Positions 37,530 through 46,387 of a DNA stretch of 64,000 nucleotides are shown in pieces. Below the pieces are notes generated by a model, which had not been told where the DNA came from, ran no database searches, and worked only from the letters and a program-made list of their open reading frames with translations. A program made the position numbers and the translations under genes. Every line of letters starts with the position of its first letter. Position 1 is the stretch's first letter. Origin of the DNA: UTCFX2 sp963827155 (lineage in GTDB: Bacteria; Chloroflexota; Anaerolineae; Anaerolineales; UBA4823). The DNA lies in NCBI GenBank assembly GCA_963827155.1, contig CAWGZV010000002.1:2852001-2916000 (forward strand), written 5' to 3'.

Positions 37530-40190
37530 ATGTTTTCTAAAGTTTTTTTTCGGTTACTGATAACGGTTGTGATTGTCTTTGTTTGGGTTCCCAGGGTAAA
37601 AGGCGCGAATATTCCGCTCAACCATTTGGATGAAATCCAAATCCCAGAAGAACCCACGGTGATAGCAGTTCCAGGAAGCTCTAGAAAAGATCTGCAATCC
37701 GCAATTCATGAAGTCCCAGATCGGGGGATCATAGAGCTGAGAGCAGGGGTATACCAGGCGCCCAGCACTGGTTATCAGATCGGAAATCTCAATAAAAGCT
37801 TCACGATCCGCGCCGCACCAGGAGCTAATGTGGTCTTAACGGGAGGAAACACAACGACAATTCTCGACGTTGCAAATACTCCGGTGATCATCCAGGGAAG
37901 CATCACTTTCAAGGGAATAACCTTTGCAAATGGACGCGAGTCTGCACAGGGTACCGGCGCCGGTCTAAGCATTACGAATAGTAATGTAACATTCATAGAC
38001 TGCACGTTCGAAAATAACGTCAAAACCGGCTACCGGGTCAATACAACTGCCGGTGCAGTTTTTATTGAAGGCGGTTCGACGGTCTACTTTTTCAATTCAA
38101 CCTGGCGCGATAATACTTCAGAAGATGGAGGCGCAGGTTTAGCAGCCAGAGATTCGACTGTCTTCATCCATTCCTCCCAATTTCTCAATAACCGAACGAT
38201 TGCCACCTCCACTTCCAGCATCCCCGTAGGAGGGGCGCTGAATCTCGTTAATTCATCCGTCCGGATCACCAATACCCGCTTTGAAAACAATCTTTCCGGC
38301 GGGCATGGAGCTGCGGTATATATCCTGGGGCAGTGGTCCGCCGCCGGGAGCAGTGTCCTCATTTCAAATTCCAGCTTTGTGAACAATCGAGTGGACAGAA
38401 GCATCGGATACAGCTCGCCTATCGAAGGCGGTGCGATCAATATCGAAGACAATTCGATTTTGAAGGTATTCAACTCACGATTTATCAAGAACTCGGCTGG
38501 GATTGGCGGCGCGTTGAATATCTTTCGTGCTAGAGCTGAGGTCTATAACAGCGTCTTCCTTGGAAATCAAGCCACGGACAAGACCTCATCTTCTGGTTTT
38601 GGAGGCGCGATCAGTATGAATTTTTATGATCGCCCAGATGCATCGAGCTTGGTCATTGAAGACAGCTACATCCAGGGGAAATATGAAGATGTCACTACAG
38701 TGGCTCAATACGGCGGCGGCATTCATGCACATGGCAACCCCACGACAAACAAGCCTAATCTCACTCTCCGCCGGGTTATCCTGAATGACCTGGATGTTTC
38801 CACAACTGCATCAAAAGCCGCGCTTGGCGGCGCGCTCGAAGTGAGCGGTGTAAACTTCACGATGGAAGATTCTTTTGTGGTCAACTGCGACGCTCGCGGT
38901 CCAATGGGGGGCTTTGGCGGCGCTATGATCAGCTATTCCCAAACAAACGTCAACATTCTTCGCGCAGTATTCGCAAACAACTCTGCAGATACCTTTGGAG
39001 GCGCATTATCATTTATCGGGTCTCAGCTCAATATTTCCGATACCCTTTTCTTCATGAATGATGTAAGCCCGGGAGTTGTCGAGACCGCTTTTTATTCCTA
39101 CGGCGCGGCGATCTACTCAAGCCCTGATGGCGGAAGCAATGTATCGTTAACCGGCTCGGTTGTCAATTCTACATTTGTAAAAAATAATGGGATTCCGATA
39201 TACGATGATGATCGTTCTACTGGACCAACCAATTCATTAGTCTACAATAATAATCGCTTCTATGAGACCTCATATCCGGGCAAGGTATATCACGACAGTC
39301 TGACCGCTGTGCAAACACCGGAGGGATTGAACGCACTTGTGGTCAGCCGCTCCAGTTCATCTACGGATAAATCCCCACAGGATGACAACCAGGGACTGGC
39401 TAGCGAGCCAATCATTTCTAGAATGACCATCGCTCCAAGTGCAGTAATCCCGTCGTTGGCCGCAGGCGATATTGGAACATCAACCACATCCTACCTTGCG
39501 TATGTATGGAACGGCTCTTCTGCCACCCTTGCAGGTTCAGCTCTTGTCAGTAATGTTGGCAGCACCTCTGTCTCCGATCCGGCCAATTATTCCCTGGATG
39601 TGGATGACGTCGTTCAAACCGTGAGACTTCTGGCATCTCCGGAGCCCTCGGTGGACACTACGGTTATACCAGGAAGTCCAAATCCCTCACTGCGCTGGGA
39701 TGTTACTGCCGGGACATTCCTCCACGTCTCGGCTGATCAGGGATTGTCCTTGCCGATCACATCATCAGGGACTGTGCAGCTACCTTCTCTTATCAGTGAT
39801 TATTGCCTGTATTCAGTAACCCGCGAAGGCGGCATCCTGAAATCCGTCAATCCACGCCTTCCGGTCCTGAATATTAATGAACGCGTCTTTGTTTTACTCG
39901 GTATTAACCATCCTCAGATTTCTATCGGTGCGCCAATTTGGAATGGAGGAGGCGAAACAATTTCATGGACGGCATACAACAATAGCCCTGAATATCTAGA
40001 TCTCAAAGAGACCAGCGGGACTTTCACCGCTACAGACGAAATCCCGCTTGTTATCAAGATCCAGCAACCCGGTAAATATGAAGCGCAGATCACGGTCGAT
40101 GGAGGCGCGGCTGGTTCGAAAACCTTTATTGTGGATATTCTCGTGGTCGAAGAAATTTACCCGCTCTTCCTGCCGGGGGTAAACAGGTAA
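37530..40190 (+). CDS. Secreted right-handed beta-helix protein
   Basis: An 886-residue exported protein with an N-terminal signal peptide of about 25 residues. Residues 45-560 hold many repeats of the kind SxVTFxDCTFENN, NSxFxNNR and GGAxNI, typical of a right-handed parallel beta-helix. Residues 600-880 are two beta-sandwich-like domains, the last resembling a BACON/Ig-type module (ISWTAYNNSPEYLDL). The C terminus ends YPLFLPGVNR. There is no catalytic signature of a pectate lyase, so a structural, adhesive or glycan-binding surface role is likelier. A paralogue follows directly. Confidence 0.82.
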   Translation: MFSKVFFRLLITVVIVFVWVPRVKGANIPLNHLDEIQIPEEPTVIAVPGSSRKDLQSAIHEVPDRGIIELRAGVYQAPSTGYQIGNLNKSFTIRAAPGANVVLTGGNTTTILDVANTPVIIQGSITFKGITFANGRESAQGTGAGLSITNSNVTFIDCTFENNVKTGYRVNTTAGAVFIEGGSTVYFFNSTWRDNTSEDGGAGLAARDSTVFIHSSQFLNNRTIATSTSSIPVGGALNLVNSSVRITNTRFENNLSGGHGAAVYILGQWSAAGSSVLISNSSFVNNRVDRSIGYSSPIEGGAINIEDNSILKVFNSRFIKNSAGIGGALNIFRARAEVYNSVFLGNQATDKTSSSGFGGAISMNFYDRPDASSLVIEDSYIQGKYEDVTTVAQYGGGIHAHGNPTTNKPNLTLRRVILNDLDVSTTASKAALGGALEVSGVNFTMEDSFVVNCDARGPMGGFGGAMISYSQTNVNILRAVFANNSADTFGGALSFIGSQLNISDTLFFMNDVSPGVVETAFYSYGAAIYSSPDGGSNVSLTGSVVNSTFVKNNGIPIYDDDRSTGPTNSLVYNNNRFYETSYPGKVYHDSLTAVQTPEGLNALVVSRSSSSTDKSPQDDNQGLASEPIISRMTIAPSAVIPSLAAGDIGTSTTSYLAYVWNGSSATLAGSALVSNVGSTSVSDPANYSLDVDDVVQTVRLLASPEPSVDTTVIPGSPNPSLRWDVTAGTFLHVSADQGLSLPITSSGTVQLPSLISDYCLYSVTREGGILKSVNPRLPVLNINERVFVLLGINHPQISIGAPIWNGGGETISWTAYNNSPEYLDLKETSGTFTATDEIPLVIKIQQPGKYEAQITVDGGAAGSKTFIVDILVVEEIYPLFLPGVNR

Positions 40191-40240
40191 ATATATCGAG
40201 GAGCTGCGCATGCCGTACACAATTTTGCCAAGTATTGCCG

Positions 40241-40283
40241 AAATCTTCTCTACCAGCCCAAAATCTGGGTGAGAAGATTTTTA
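40241..40283 (+). terminator. Intrinsic terminator between the beta-helix genes
   Basis: AAATCTTCTC at 40241-40250 pairs with GAGAAGATTT at 40271-40280, with an inner CCCA/TGGG pair and a short loop. TTTATCCTTAT follows. It lies 50 bases after the first beta-helix gene, so the second needs its own promoter. Confidence 0.72.
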
Positions 40284-40372
40284 TCCTTATTTTAAGAGAA
40301 GATGGTTGAATAAGCTGGTAGAATAACCCGAATATTTATAAAAATGGCAGATATGGTCTTAACATGAGCAGT

Positions 40373-40408
40373 TGTATTTAATAAAACTTGTTGAGATCAT
40401 TAAATACA
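40373..40408 (+). promoter_or_regulatory. Inverted repeat upstream of second beta-helix gene
   Basis: TGTATTTAAT at 40373-40382 and ATTAAATACA at 40399-40408 form a perfect 10-base inverted repeat with 16 bases between. The region is AT-rich and lies 35-70 bases before ATG 40444. It may be an operator, or lie around the promoter; TTATAGG at 40417-40423 could be a -10. Confidence 0.4.
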
Positions 40409-40443
40409 GTTCGTTTTATAGGAATAAATAAAAAGGTTGGTAA

Positions 40444-43105
40444 ATGAACAATCAAAAAAACTTGCGACTATTGCTTGTCATTTGTATTGGATTTTTATTC
40501 GTGACGCCGGTCTCGGCAGCAGACAATTCCCAAACCAATACTTCTGGCACATTCGACACAGAATCAGTCACAGTCATTCAGGTCCCCGGCTCCAATAATC
40601 TGAGTCTGCAAGACGCCATAGATACTGTGCCCGATAACGGTATGATCCTGGTAAGTGCAGGCACATATGTCGCGCCGATTTCAGGTTTCAGCTATAACTA
40701 TCAAACCCGCAGCTTCACCATCAAAGCTGTCCCCGGGGAGAAAGTCATTTTTTCTGGGAGCAACAACCACCGGATTATGGATATTGGCAACTCCCAATTG
40801 GCTTACCTGGTCTTCGAAGGCATCACCTTTGCAAACGGGTACAACCGGGACCAAGAAGCTGCCGGAGTCTCGATAGCCAAATCTAATGCGACCTTTATCA
40901 ACTGTATTTTTGAGAACAATCACAAAACGGTATATCGAACGAACATCTATGGCGGGGCGTTGTTCATCGAAGCCAACTCGACAGTTTTCATTATCGACAG
41001 CATCTTCCAGAATAATATCTCCGAAGACGGTGGAGCAAGCTTTGCCACAAGGGAATTCTACGGTCTACGTCCATAATTCGCAATTTTTGAACAACCAGAA
41101 CATATCGCTTGGCTACGATGGCGTCCCGATTGGAGCCGGCGCGAATATTGTGAACTCCAAAGTTCGGATCACGAACTCACGATTTGTCGGCAACCAATCT
41201 GCCGGACATGGCGCGGCGGTCTATATCATCGGTCTTTGGCCTTACCAAAGCGGCAGTGATGTGATTATTTCAAATACACTTTTTGAGAACAATCACATTA
41301 TCAGGTCATTTGCGGCTAAGGAGCCCGAATCTGGCGGTGCGATCAATATTGAAGACAATTCCATCCTGAAGATCTATAATTCCAGCTTTATCAACAACAG
41401 CTCTTGGATGGGCGGCGGGATAGATGTGTTTCGCGCCAAAGTGGAGATTTACAACAGCGTCTTGATCGGCAACTTCACCACCGATACATCCCCTAATTCT
41501 GGTTTTGGTGGTGCAATCACCTGGAACTACTTCGACCGCCCAGACTTCTCCTACCTGCTCATCGAAGACACCTATATCCAGGGCAGATACGGCAGCCGAA
41601 CAACCGTGTCGCAATATGGAGGCGGGATCCACGCGCACGGAAATCTCACTTCCAATAAACCGAAGCTCACCCTGCGCCGGGTGATCATGAACGACCTGGA
41701 TGTTACTACATCCAGGGTCAATCATACGAAAGGCGCGTTGGGCGGCGCGCTCGAGATTTCTGGCGTAGACCTGCTGATGGAAGATTCCCTTGTGATGAAC
41801 TGCGATGCGCGCGGTGAAAATGGCGGATTTGGCGGCGGATTAATTGCTTTTGCCGATACCAAGCTCACGATTAATCGAACGGCGTTTGCAAATAATACTG
41901 CCGATTACAACGGCGGGGCGATCTCTGCCATCGGCGCACAATTAAATATCGATAATGGTACATTCTACAAGAATGATATCAGCCCAGGTTACACAGAACC
42001 CGAAGGCAACTCTCAGGGCGCGGCGATCTATACATCTCCGGATAACAGCAAGAATACCCCTGCGAGCGGCACGATCGCAAATTCTGTGTTTGTATCGAAC
42101 ATCGGAATCCCGATCTACGATTTCGATAATTCAACAAGTCCGATCAATGACACTCGATATAACAACAACCAATTCTACGAAACCACCTACAATGGGAAGG
42201 TCTACCACAATTCACTCTCTGCGACGCAAACCCCTCAGGGGTTAAACAATTTGGTGATCACCCGATCGGGTTCCACTACAGATAAATCCCCGCAAAACAA
42301 CAATCAGGCATTATCCAACGCGCCGGCAATCCTCAAACTGCAAAAAGCCCCAAGCCAGCTCCTTCCCATCGCACCTGCAGGAAGCTCAGCGCCAGAAGCC
42401 GCCAACAACGCTTATCTGGGTTATCTCTGGACTGGTTCTTCGGCTACATTAGATGGTGCTGGACTGGCCTCACAGGCAGGTGCTCAAGCCACCAGCCTGA
42501 CCGGACAGCATACCCTGAGCTCTGGCGGGCAGAACGTCTCTATCGAACTGCCGCTTGGACCAGCGCCGTCGCTCTACACTGCATTCAACCCGGTAGGACC
42601 TTCGATCGAGTGGAATGTGACCAATGGAACCTTTTTATCGGTCCAAGCCAATCAAGGTCTCTTAGTGTCTAACACCAGCTCAGGCAGTGCAACGATTCCA
42701 ACTGTGGATCGAAATTACCTCTTTTACCTGGTTACCAAGGAAGGTGGAGTGGTTAATAAGGTGGAACCATCCCTACCAAAGCTCTTTGCTCCTGATAAAA
42801 TCTCATTCAACTTTGGATTAAATCAGGCTGAGAAAAACGGCTCGGTTCCAATTAATAATGTCGGCGGTCAATCGCTTAACTGGACTGCCCAAACAAGCAC
42901 GCCAGATATAATTCAGCTGCAGGTGGAAAATGGAACTATCACAACCCAAGGCTCGATCCCTTTCAACGTCCTACCTCACAAAGCAGGAGTTTACCAGGCA
43001 GTGATGTCGATTGATGCCGGCGTGGCGGGATCGAAAGATGTGGCGATTGAGATAACGATCGTCGATGAAATCCATTGGGTATATCTGCCGTTCAGCCTAA
43101 AATAG
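40444..43105 (+). CDS. Secreted beta-helix protein, tandem paralogue, frameshifted
   Basis: About 886 residues after correction and a clear full-length copy of the preceding protein. It has a signal peptide (LLLVICIGFLFVTPVSAA), the same beta-helix repeats, the same C-terminal sandwich domains and a terminal HWVYLPFSLK. The frame breaks at GGG 41051-41053, where one G too many separates GGASFATR from NSTVYVHNSQFLNN; the paralogue reads AARDSTVFIHSSQFLNN at that place. Codon use and GC match its neighbour. Differences concentrate in the repeats facing outward, which would suit two surface proteins with different ligands. Confidence 0.8.
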
Positions 43106-43135
43106 GGCAATAGCGAGCAAATTTTTCGAAATCGG

Positions 43136-43175
43136 CAGGCAGGGCGAAAGATGATACTAGCCCTGCCTGTTTTTT
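43136..43175 (+). terminator. Intrinsic terminator, overlaps the end of the opposing gene
   Basis: CAGGCAGGGC at 43136-43145 and GCCCTGCCTG at 43160-43169 are perfect complements, followed by six T. It serves the + strand beta-helix gene. The right arm also encodes the last codons of the minus-strand carrier protein, whose stop begins at 43159. Confidence 0.88.
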
Positions 43176-43405
43176 ATCAATGTTTTCAGCTGATCAAGCG
43201 TATCAAAAGTTTCAGCATTCAACTCAGTATCATCGATCTTCACTCCAAACTGGTCCTCCACGAAGATCGCAAGATCAACCAGATGAAAGGAATCGATCAA
43301 TCCGCTAGAAATCAGGGGATCACCGGCTTCAAGCTTGTAGTGAGGGCGTTTGATGATCTGGGTGCGAATATACTCGCTCAGCTTTGTTTCGATTTCCAGA
43401 TCCAT
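43157..43405 (-). CDS. Free-standing acyl carrier protein
   Basis: An 82-residue phosphopantetheine carrier with the attachment serine at S39 in the motif IDSFHLVDL. It differs clearly from the carrier encoded at 5423, and from FabD/FabF-type ACPs that have DSLD or DSLT. It lies 4 bases after the acyl-AMP-ligase-like gene on the same strand, which is the arrangement of ligase-carrier pairs that activate a fatty acid and hold it as a thioester. Confidence 0.88.
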   Translation of the reverse strand: MDLEIETKLSEYIRTQIIKRPHYKLEAGDPLISSGLIDSFHLVDLAIFVEDQFGVKIDDTELNAETFDTLDQLKTLIKNRQG

Positions 43406-43409
43406 GCCA

Positions 43410-45125
43410 TCACTCTCCTTCGGTTGATTGGTTAGAGAAAAATTCCATGAGATATTTCTCGCGAATTGCCGACCTGGATATCTTACCGCTTGAGGTCTTA
43501 ATCAGCCAATGCCGATCAACGAAGCGCAAATCTGAGATGGCGACCTCCGTCCGTTGAACCACCCGCCTGCGCAGCTCCAGCTCCAATACTTTGATAGCAG
43601 AATTACTCAATTTTGGATTTTCTAACTCACAAACCATCACAATATTTTCCGAACCAACCCCAGGATCGAACAAACCGAATGCCGCACTTCGCCCTGGAAC
43701 GACCCCCTCGATTTCGTTAGCGATCGCTTCCAGGTCTTGAGGATAGATATTCTTTCCCCCGACAATGATCAGGTCCTTTTTTCGCCCGGTGATGAAAAGC
43801 TCATTCTTTACCAGGTAGCCCATATCACCAGTGAAATACCAACCATCTCGGATTGCTTCTCGACTTAAATCAGCCCGCCGGTAATAATGCGACAACATGC
43901 AGCTGCTGCGCAGAACAACCTCCCCTACATGACGATCTGGAAGCATGTTCCCTTTTTCATCGACAATTTTAATCTCTGTTCCTTCTATTGGGAACCCGCA
44001 GCTCATTAATGAAGTTGAACCCTCCGCCTCAGAGGGTGCGGGAACAGCCAATCGCTGCAGCTGTATAGATTGGAGACTCACCCAATCGCAGCCGGCAGGC
44101 GCACCGAGCGGGGTTTGGGTCACAGCAAACGTGTTCTCTGCCATCGCGTAGCAGGCTGATAGCATGTCTTCTTGCAATCCGAATTGAGAAAATTTTTCAA
44201 AGAAGATCCGTTGGCTCTGCAGGAAAACTGGCTCCGAACAGTTGATAAAAGCGCGCATACTGGATAGGTTCACACCAACCAAGTCGCGAGGCCGGATCAC
44301 CCGGGCAGAATGATTATAGGCGAAGTTAGGAAGCCAACAGAGAGTCCCATGATGCCTGCTGACAGCCTGGAGAAGAACCTTAGGATCTCGTACCCATTTA
44401 AACGGCGACATCAACACAAGCGGCACTCCAGCCGCCAACGGCAAGACAAAACCTGCGATTAAACCCATATCGTGATACAGCGGAAGCCAACTCACCAGAA
44501 TATCGGCTGGATTCAAGGCGATAGCCTGACTGTAGGCTCTAATTTGGTTCAATACAGCCCGGTGAGACAGGGCGACACCTTTTTGAAGCCCGGTCGTACC
44601 GCTGCTGTGCTGCAAGAAGGCAATCTTTTCCTCTGAAAAGCGCGGCCAATCTCGCGTCTCTATGTTTTTCTTAAGGTCAGCGGAGACATCAGCGGTGCTC
44701 AGAACCCTGGCTGACGATTCGACCAGAAGCGTCTCCAGATCCAATTTAAATTCCGGGTAGGTGATTACAACGTTGGCTTGCGAATGGATCACCAGCTCTT
44801 TCACTCGCTGGCGGTATATTTGCGGATCCAATTTTTCGGTCAAATATGGAAAGATCGACGCGATTGCGCCCAGGTACATCGCCCCCCAAAATCCACACAA
44901 AAGATCCAGCGAATGACGAAGGACGAGGATGACCAGATCATCCGCTCTCACACCAAGGGACTGGAGTGCGAATGCATAACAGCTCGCTTTCTGATCGAAC
45001 TGCGCAGAGGTGATCTGGACCACACCACCGTCTTCATCATAGAAAATCAGTGCGAGACGGTCTGGATCCTTTCGACTTTGAAGCTGGACAGCTTCGGTCA
45101 AGGTCTTGATGGATGGTTCAATCAT
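43410..45125 (-). CDS. Fatty-acyl-AMP-ligase-like enzyme
   Basis: A 571-residue member of the ANL (AMP-binding) superfamily, closest in pattern to FAAL enzymes. The phosphate loop HSSGTTGLQKG is at 173-183, WYFTGDMGYLV gives the hinge region, and GRKKDLIIVGGKNIYPQDLE leads into the C-terminal domain with the catalytic lysine in KTSSGKISR. It should adenylate a fatty acid and pass it to the carrier protein encoded next. A short insert, PAPSEAEGS near residue 365, coincides with a palindromic DNA repeat. No polyketide synthase is near, so the acyl group may be used on a glycan or lipid anchor. Confidence 0.82.
   Translation of the reverse strand: MIEPSIKTLTEAVQLQSRKDPDRLALIFYDEDGGVVQITSAQFDQKASCYAFALQSLGVRADDLVILVLRHSLDLLCGFWGAMYLGAIASIFPYLTEKLDPQIYRQRVKELVIHSQANVVITYPEFKLDLETLLVESSARVLSTADVSADLKKNIETRDWPRFSEEKIAFLQHSSGTTGLQKGVALSHRAVLNQIRAYSQAIALNPADILVSWLPLYHDMGLIAGFVLPLAAGVPLVLMSPFKWVRDPKVLLQAVSRHHGTLCWLPNFAYNHSARVIRPRDLVGVNLSSMRAFINCSEPVFLQSQRIFFEKFSQFGLQEDMLSACYAMAENTFAVTQTPLGAPAGCDWVSLQSIQLQRLAVPAPSEAEGSTSLMSCGFPIEGTEIKIVDEKGNMLPDRHVGEVVLRSSCMLSHYYRRADLSREAIRDGWYFTGDMGYLVKNELFITGRKKDLIIVGGKNIYPQDLEAIANEIEGVVPGRSAAFGLFDPGVGSENIVMVCELENPKLSNSAIKVLELELRRRVVQRTEVAISDLRFVDRHWLIKTSSGKISRSAIREKYLMEFFSNQSTEGE
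44019..44037. repeat. REP-like palindromic repeat inside a coding sequence
   Basis: ACCCTC and GAGGGT are perfect complements around a 7-base GC-rich loop. Read on the minus strand it encodes S-E-A-E-G inside the acyl-ligase. The form is like the short CCTGAG...GAAGG palindromes that are scattered through many bacterial genomes and encode PSEVEG-type peptides. Only one copy is seen in this window, so its repeat nature is inferred from resemblance. Confidence 0.45.
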
Positions 45126-45172
45126 GAGGATAAAAACCTGGGTCTTGGTCCATTAGCTTCCGCCGGTACAGG

Positions 45173-45181
45173 ATTTTATCA
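45173..45181 (-). promoter_or_regulatory. Extended -10 promoter for the acyl-ligase/carrier pair
   Basis: On the minus strand these bases read TGaTAAAAT, followed by CC. The start would be near 45166, giving a 40-base leader before ATG 45125. It is back to back with the + strand promoter at 45222. Confidence 0.45.
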
Positions 45182-45220
45182 TGAGCCATCCTGCCCAGAA
45201 TGATTACTGAATACCAGCTT

Positions 45221-45229
45221 TGATATAAT
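45221..45229 (+). promoter_or_regulatory. Extended -10 promoter for the glycosyltransferase run
   Basis: TGaTATAAT is a perfect extended -10 in the 131-base gap between divergent genes. TGATTA at 45201-45206 is at -35 distance but weak. The start would be near 45236, with a 21-base leader containing CAGG before ATG 45257. Confidence 0.55.
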
Positions 45230-45256
45230 GATCCCAGCAAAGATAGATCAGGTACA

Positions 45257-46387
45257 ATGCCAGCAGATCATCCATCGACATCTCCTTCGATCACGGTCCT
45301 GGTGCTCAACTGGAATGGAGCGCGTTTCCTTCCCCGCTGCCTGGATGCGCTGACTGCCCAAACCTTCCCGGATTTCGAGGTGATCGTCATCGACAATGCG
45401 TCCACTGATGGATCAGTGGATAATCTGGAAGATTTCTGGCCAAATTTCCGGCTGGTCCGATTAGAGACCAACCTAGGATTTGCGATCGGGAATAATCGGG
45501 GAGCAACTTATGCCCGCGGCAATTGGCTGGCCTTCCTGAATAATGATGCATTCCCTGAACCGGATTGGCTGTCTAACCTTGATCGCTTTCGACGCGAGCA
45601 TCCGGAATTCACCTTTTTCTGTTCCCGGGTAATGGATTTTGGAAATCAGGCGCTGCTGCAGAACAGCGGAGATGTCTATCACATAAGCGGTTACGCCTGG
45701 CCGAGAGACAATCTCATCCCAGTTGAGATATCTCACCTGACTCCCGAAGAGGTTTTCAGCGCCAGTGCTGCGGCTGCAATGTATCAGAAAGAGGCTTTCC
45801 TGGAAGTTGGCGGATTTGACGAGGCTTTTTCAAGTCATTATGAAGATGTCGATTTAGGTTTCCGCCTGCGATTGAAAAACCACCGCTGCCTGTATGTTCC
45901 GACTGCCGTGGTAGCCCATCTCGGTTCTGCCAGCTTTGGTCTCGAAAGCAACCGGGCTGTGTATCAGGTCCAGCGCAATGTTATCTGGTCTTATACCAAG
46001 AATATGCCCGGTAAATTATTCTGGAAGTATCTACCGGTTCATATATTTGCGAACCTATTTTTCCTGATCTATTATTCATTTCGTGGGCAGGCTGGGATCG
46101 TTCTCAAAGCGAAATGGGACGCTTTTCGCAGTTTGCCAAGAATTATTCGAAAGCGGTCCGCCATCGAACATAATCGCAAAGTCGCTCCGGAGGAAATCGA
46201 CCGCCTGCTCGAGCATAAATTCTTCAGTCCATTCCTGCTTGGAAGAAAATCCAGAAAAATTCGCTCGATGCTGACAAGATCTCCAAAATCAGCAGATGGT
46301 GATGATCTTAGTGGTGGTGGAAAAGAAACCATAGATTATGATCCGCTACAGAATTCCGCCGGGTGTCAGCCCAACCGTAATCGATAG
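45257..46387 (+). CDS. Family 2 glycosyltransferase (rhamnosyltransferase-like)
   Basis: A 376-residue GT2 enzyme. ITVLVLNWNGARFLPRCL, VIDNASTDGSVD, NLGFAIGNNRG and LNNDAFPEPDW are the motifs of the branch that contains many bacterial rhamnosyltransferases. FSSHYEDVDLGFRLRLKNH supplies the acceptor region, and a hydrophobic stretch near residue 265 may anchor it. The last 50 bases overlap the next gene in another frame, an unusually long overlap; the tail after residue 350 is low-complexity. Confidence 0.84.
   Translation: MPADHPSTSPSITVLVLNWNGARFLPRCLDALTAQTFPDFEVIVIDNASTDGSVDNLEDFWPNFRLVRLETNLGFAIGNNRGATYARGNWLAFLNNDAFPEPDWLSNLDRFRREHPEFTFFCSRVMDFGNQALLQNSGDVYHISGYAWPRDNLIPVEISHLTPEEVFSASAAAAMYQKEAFLEVGGFDEAFSSHYEDVDLGFRLRLKNHRCLYVPTAVVAHLGSASFGLESNRAVYQVQRNVIWSYTKNMPGKLFWKYLPVHIFANLFFLIYYSFRGQAGIVLKAKWDAFRSLPRIIRKRSAIEHNRKVAPEEIDRLLEHKFFSPFLLGRKSRKIRSMLTRSPKSADGDDLSGGGKETIDYDPLQNSAGCQPNRNR

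Noticed and set aside
37530..43105. Pectate lyases
   Set aside because: The beta-helix repeats are present, but no lyase catalytic pattern is visible.
43157..43405. The housekeeping fatty-acid ACP
   Set aside because: The serine motif is DSFHLV rather than DSLD/DSLT and there are no fab genes nearby.
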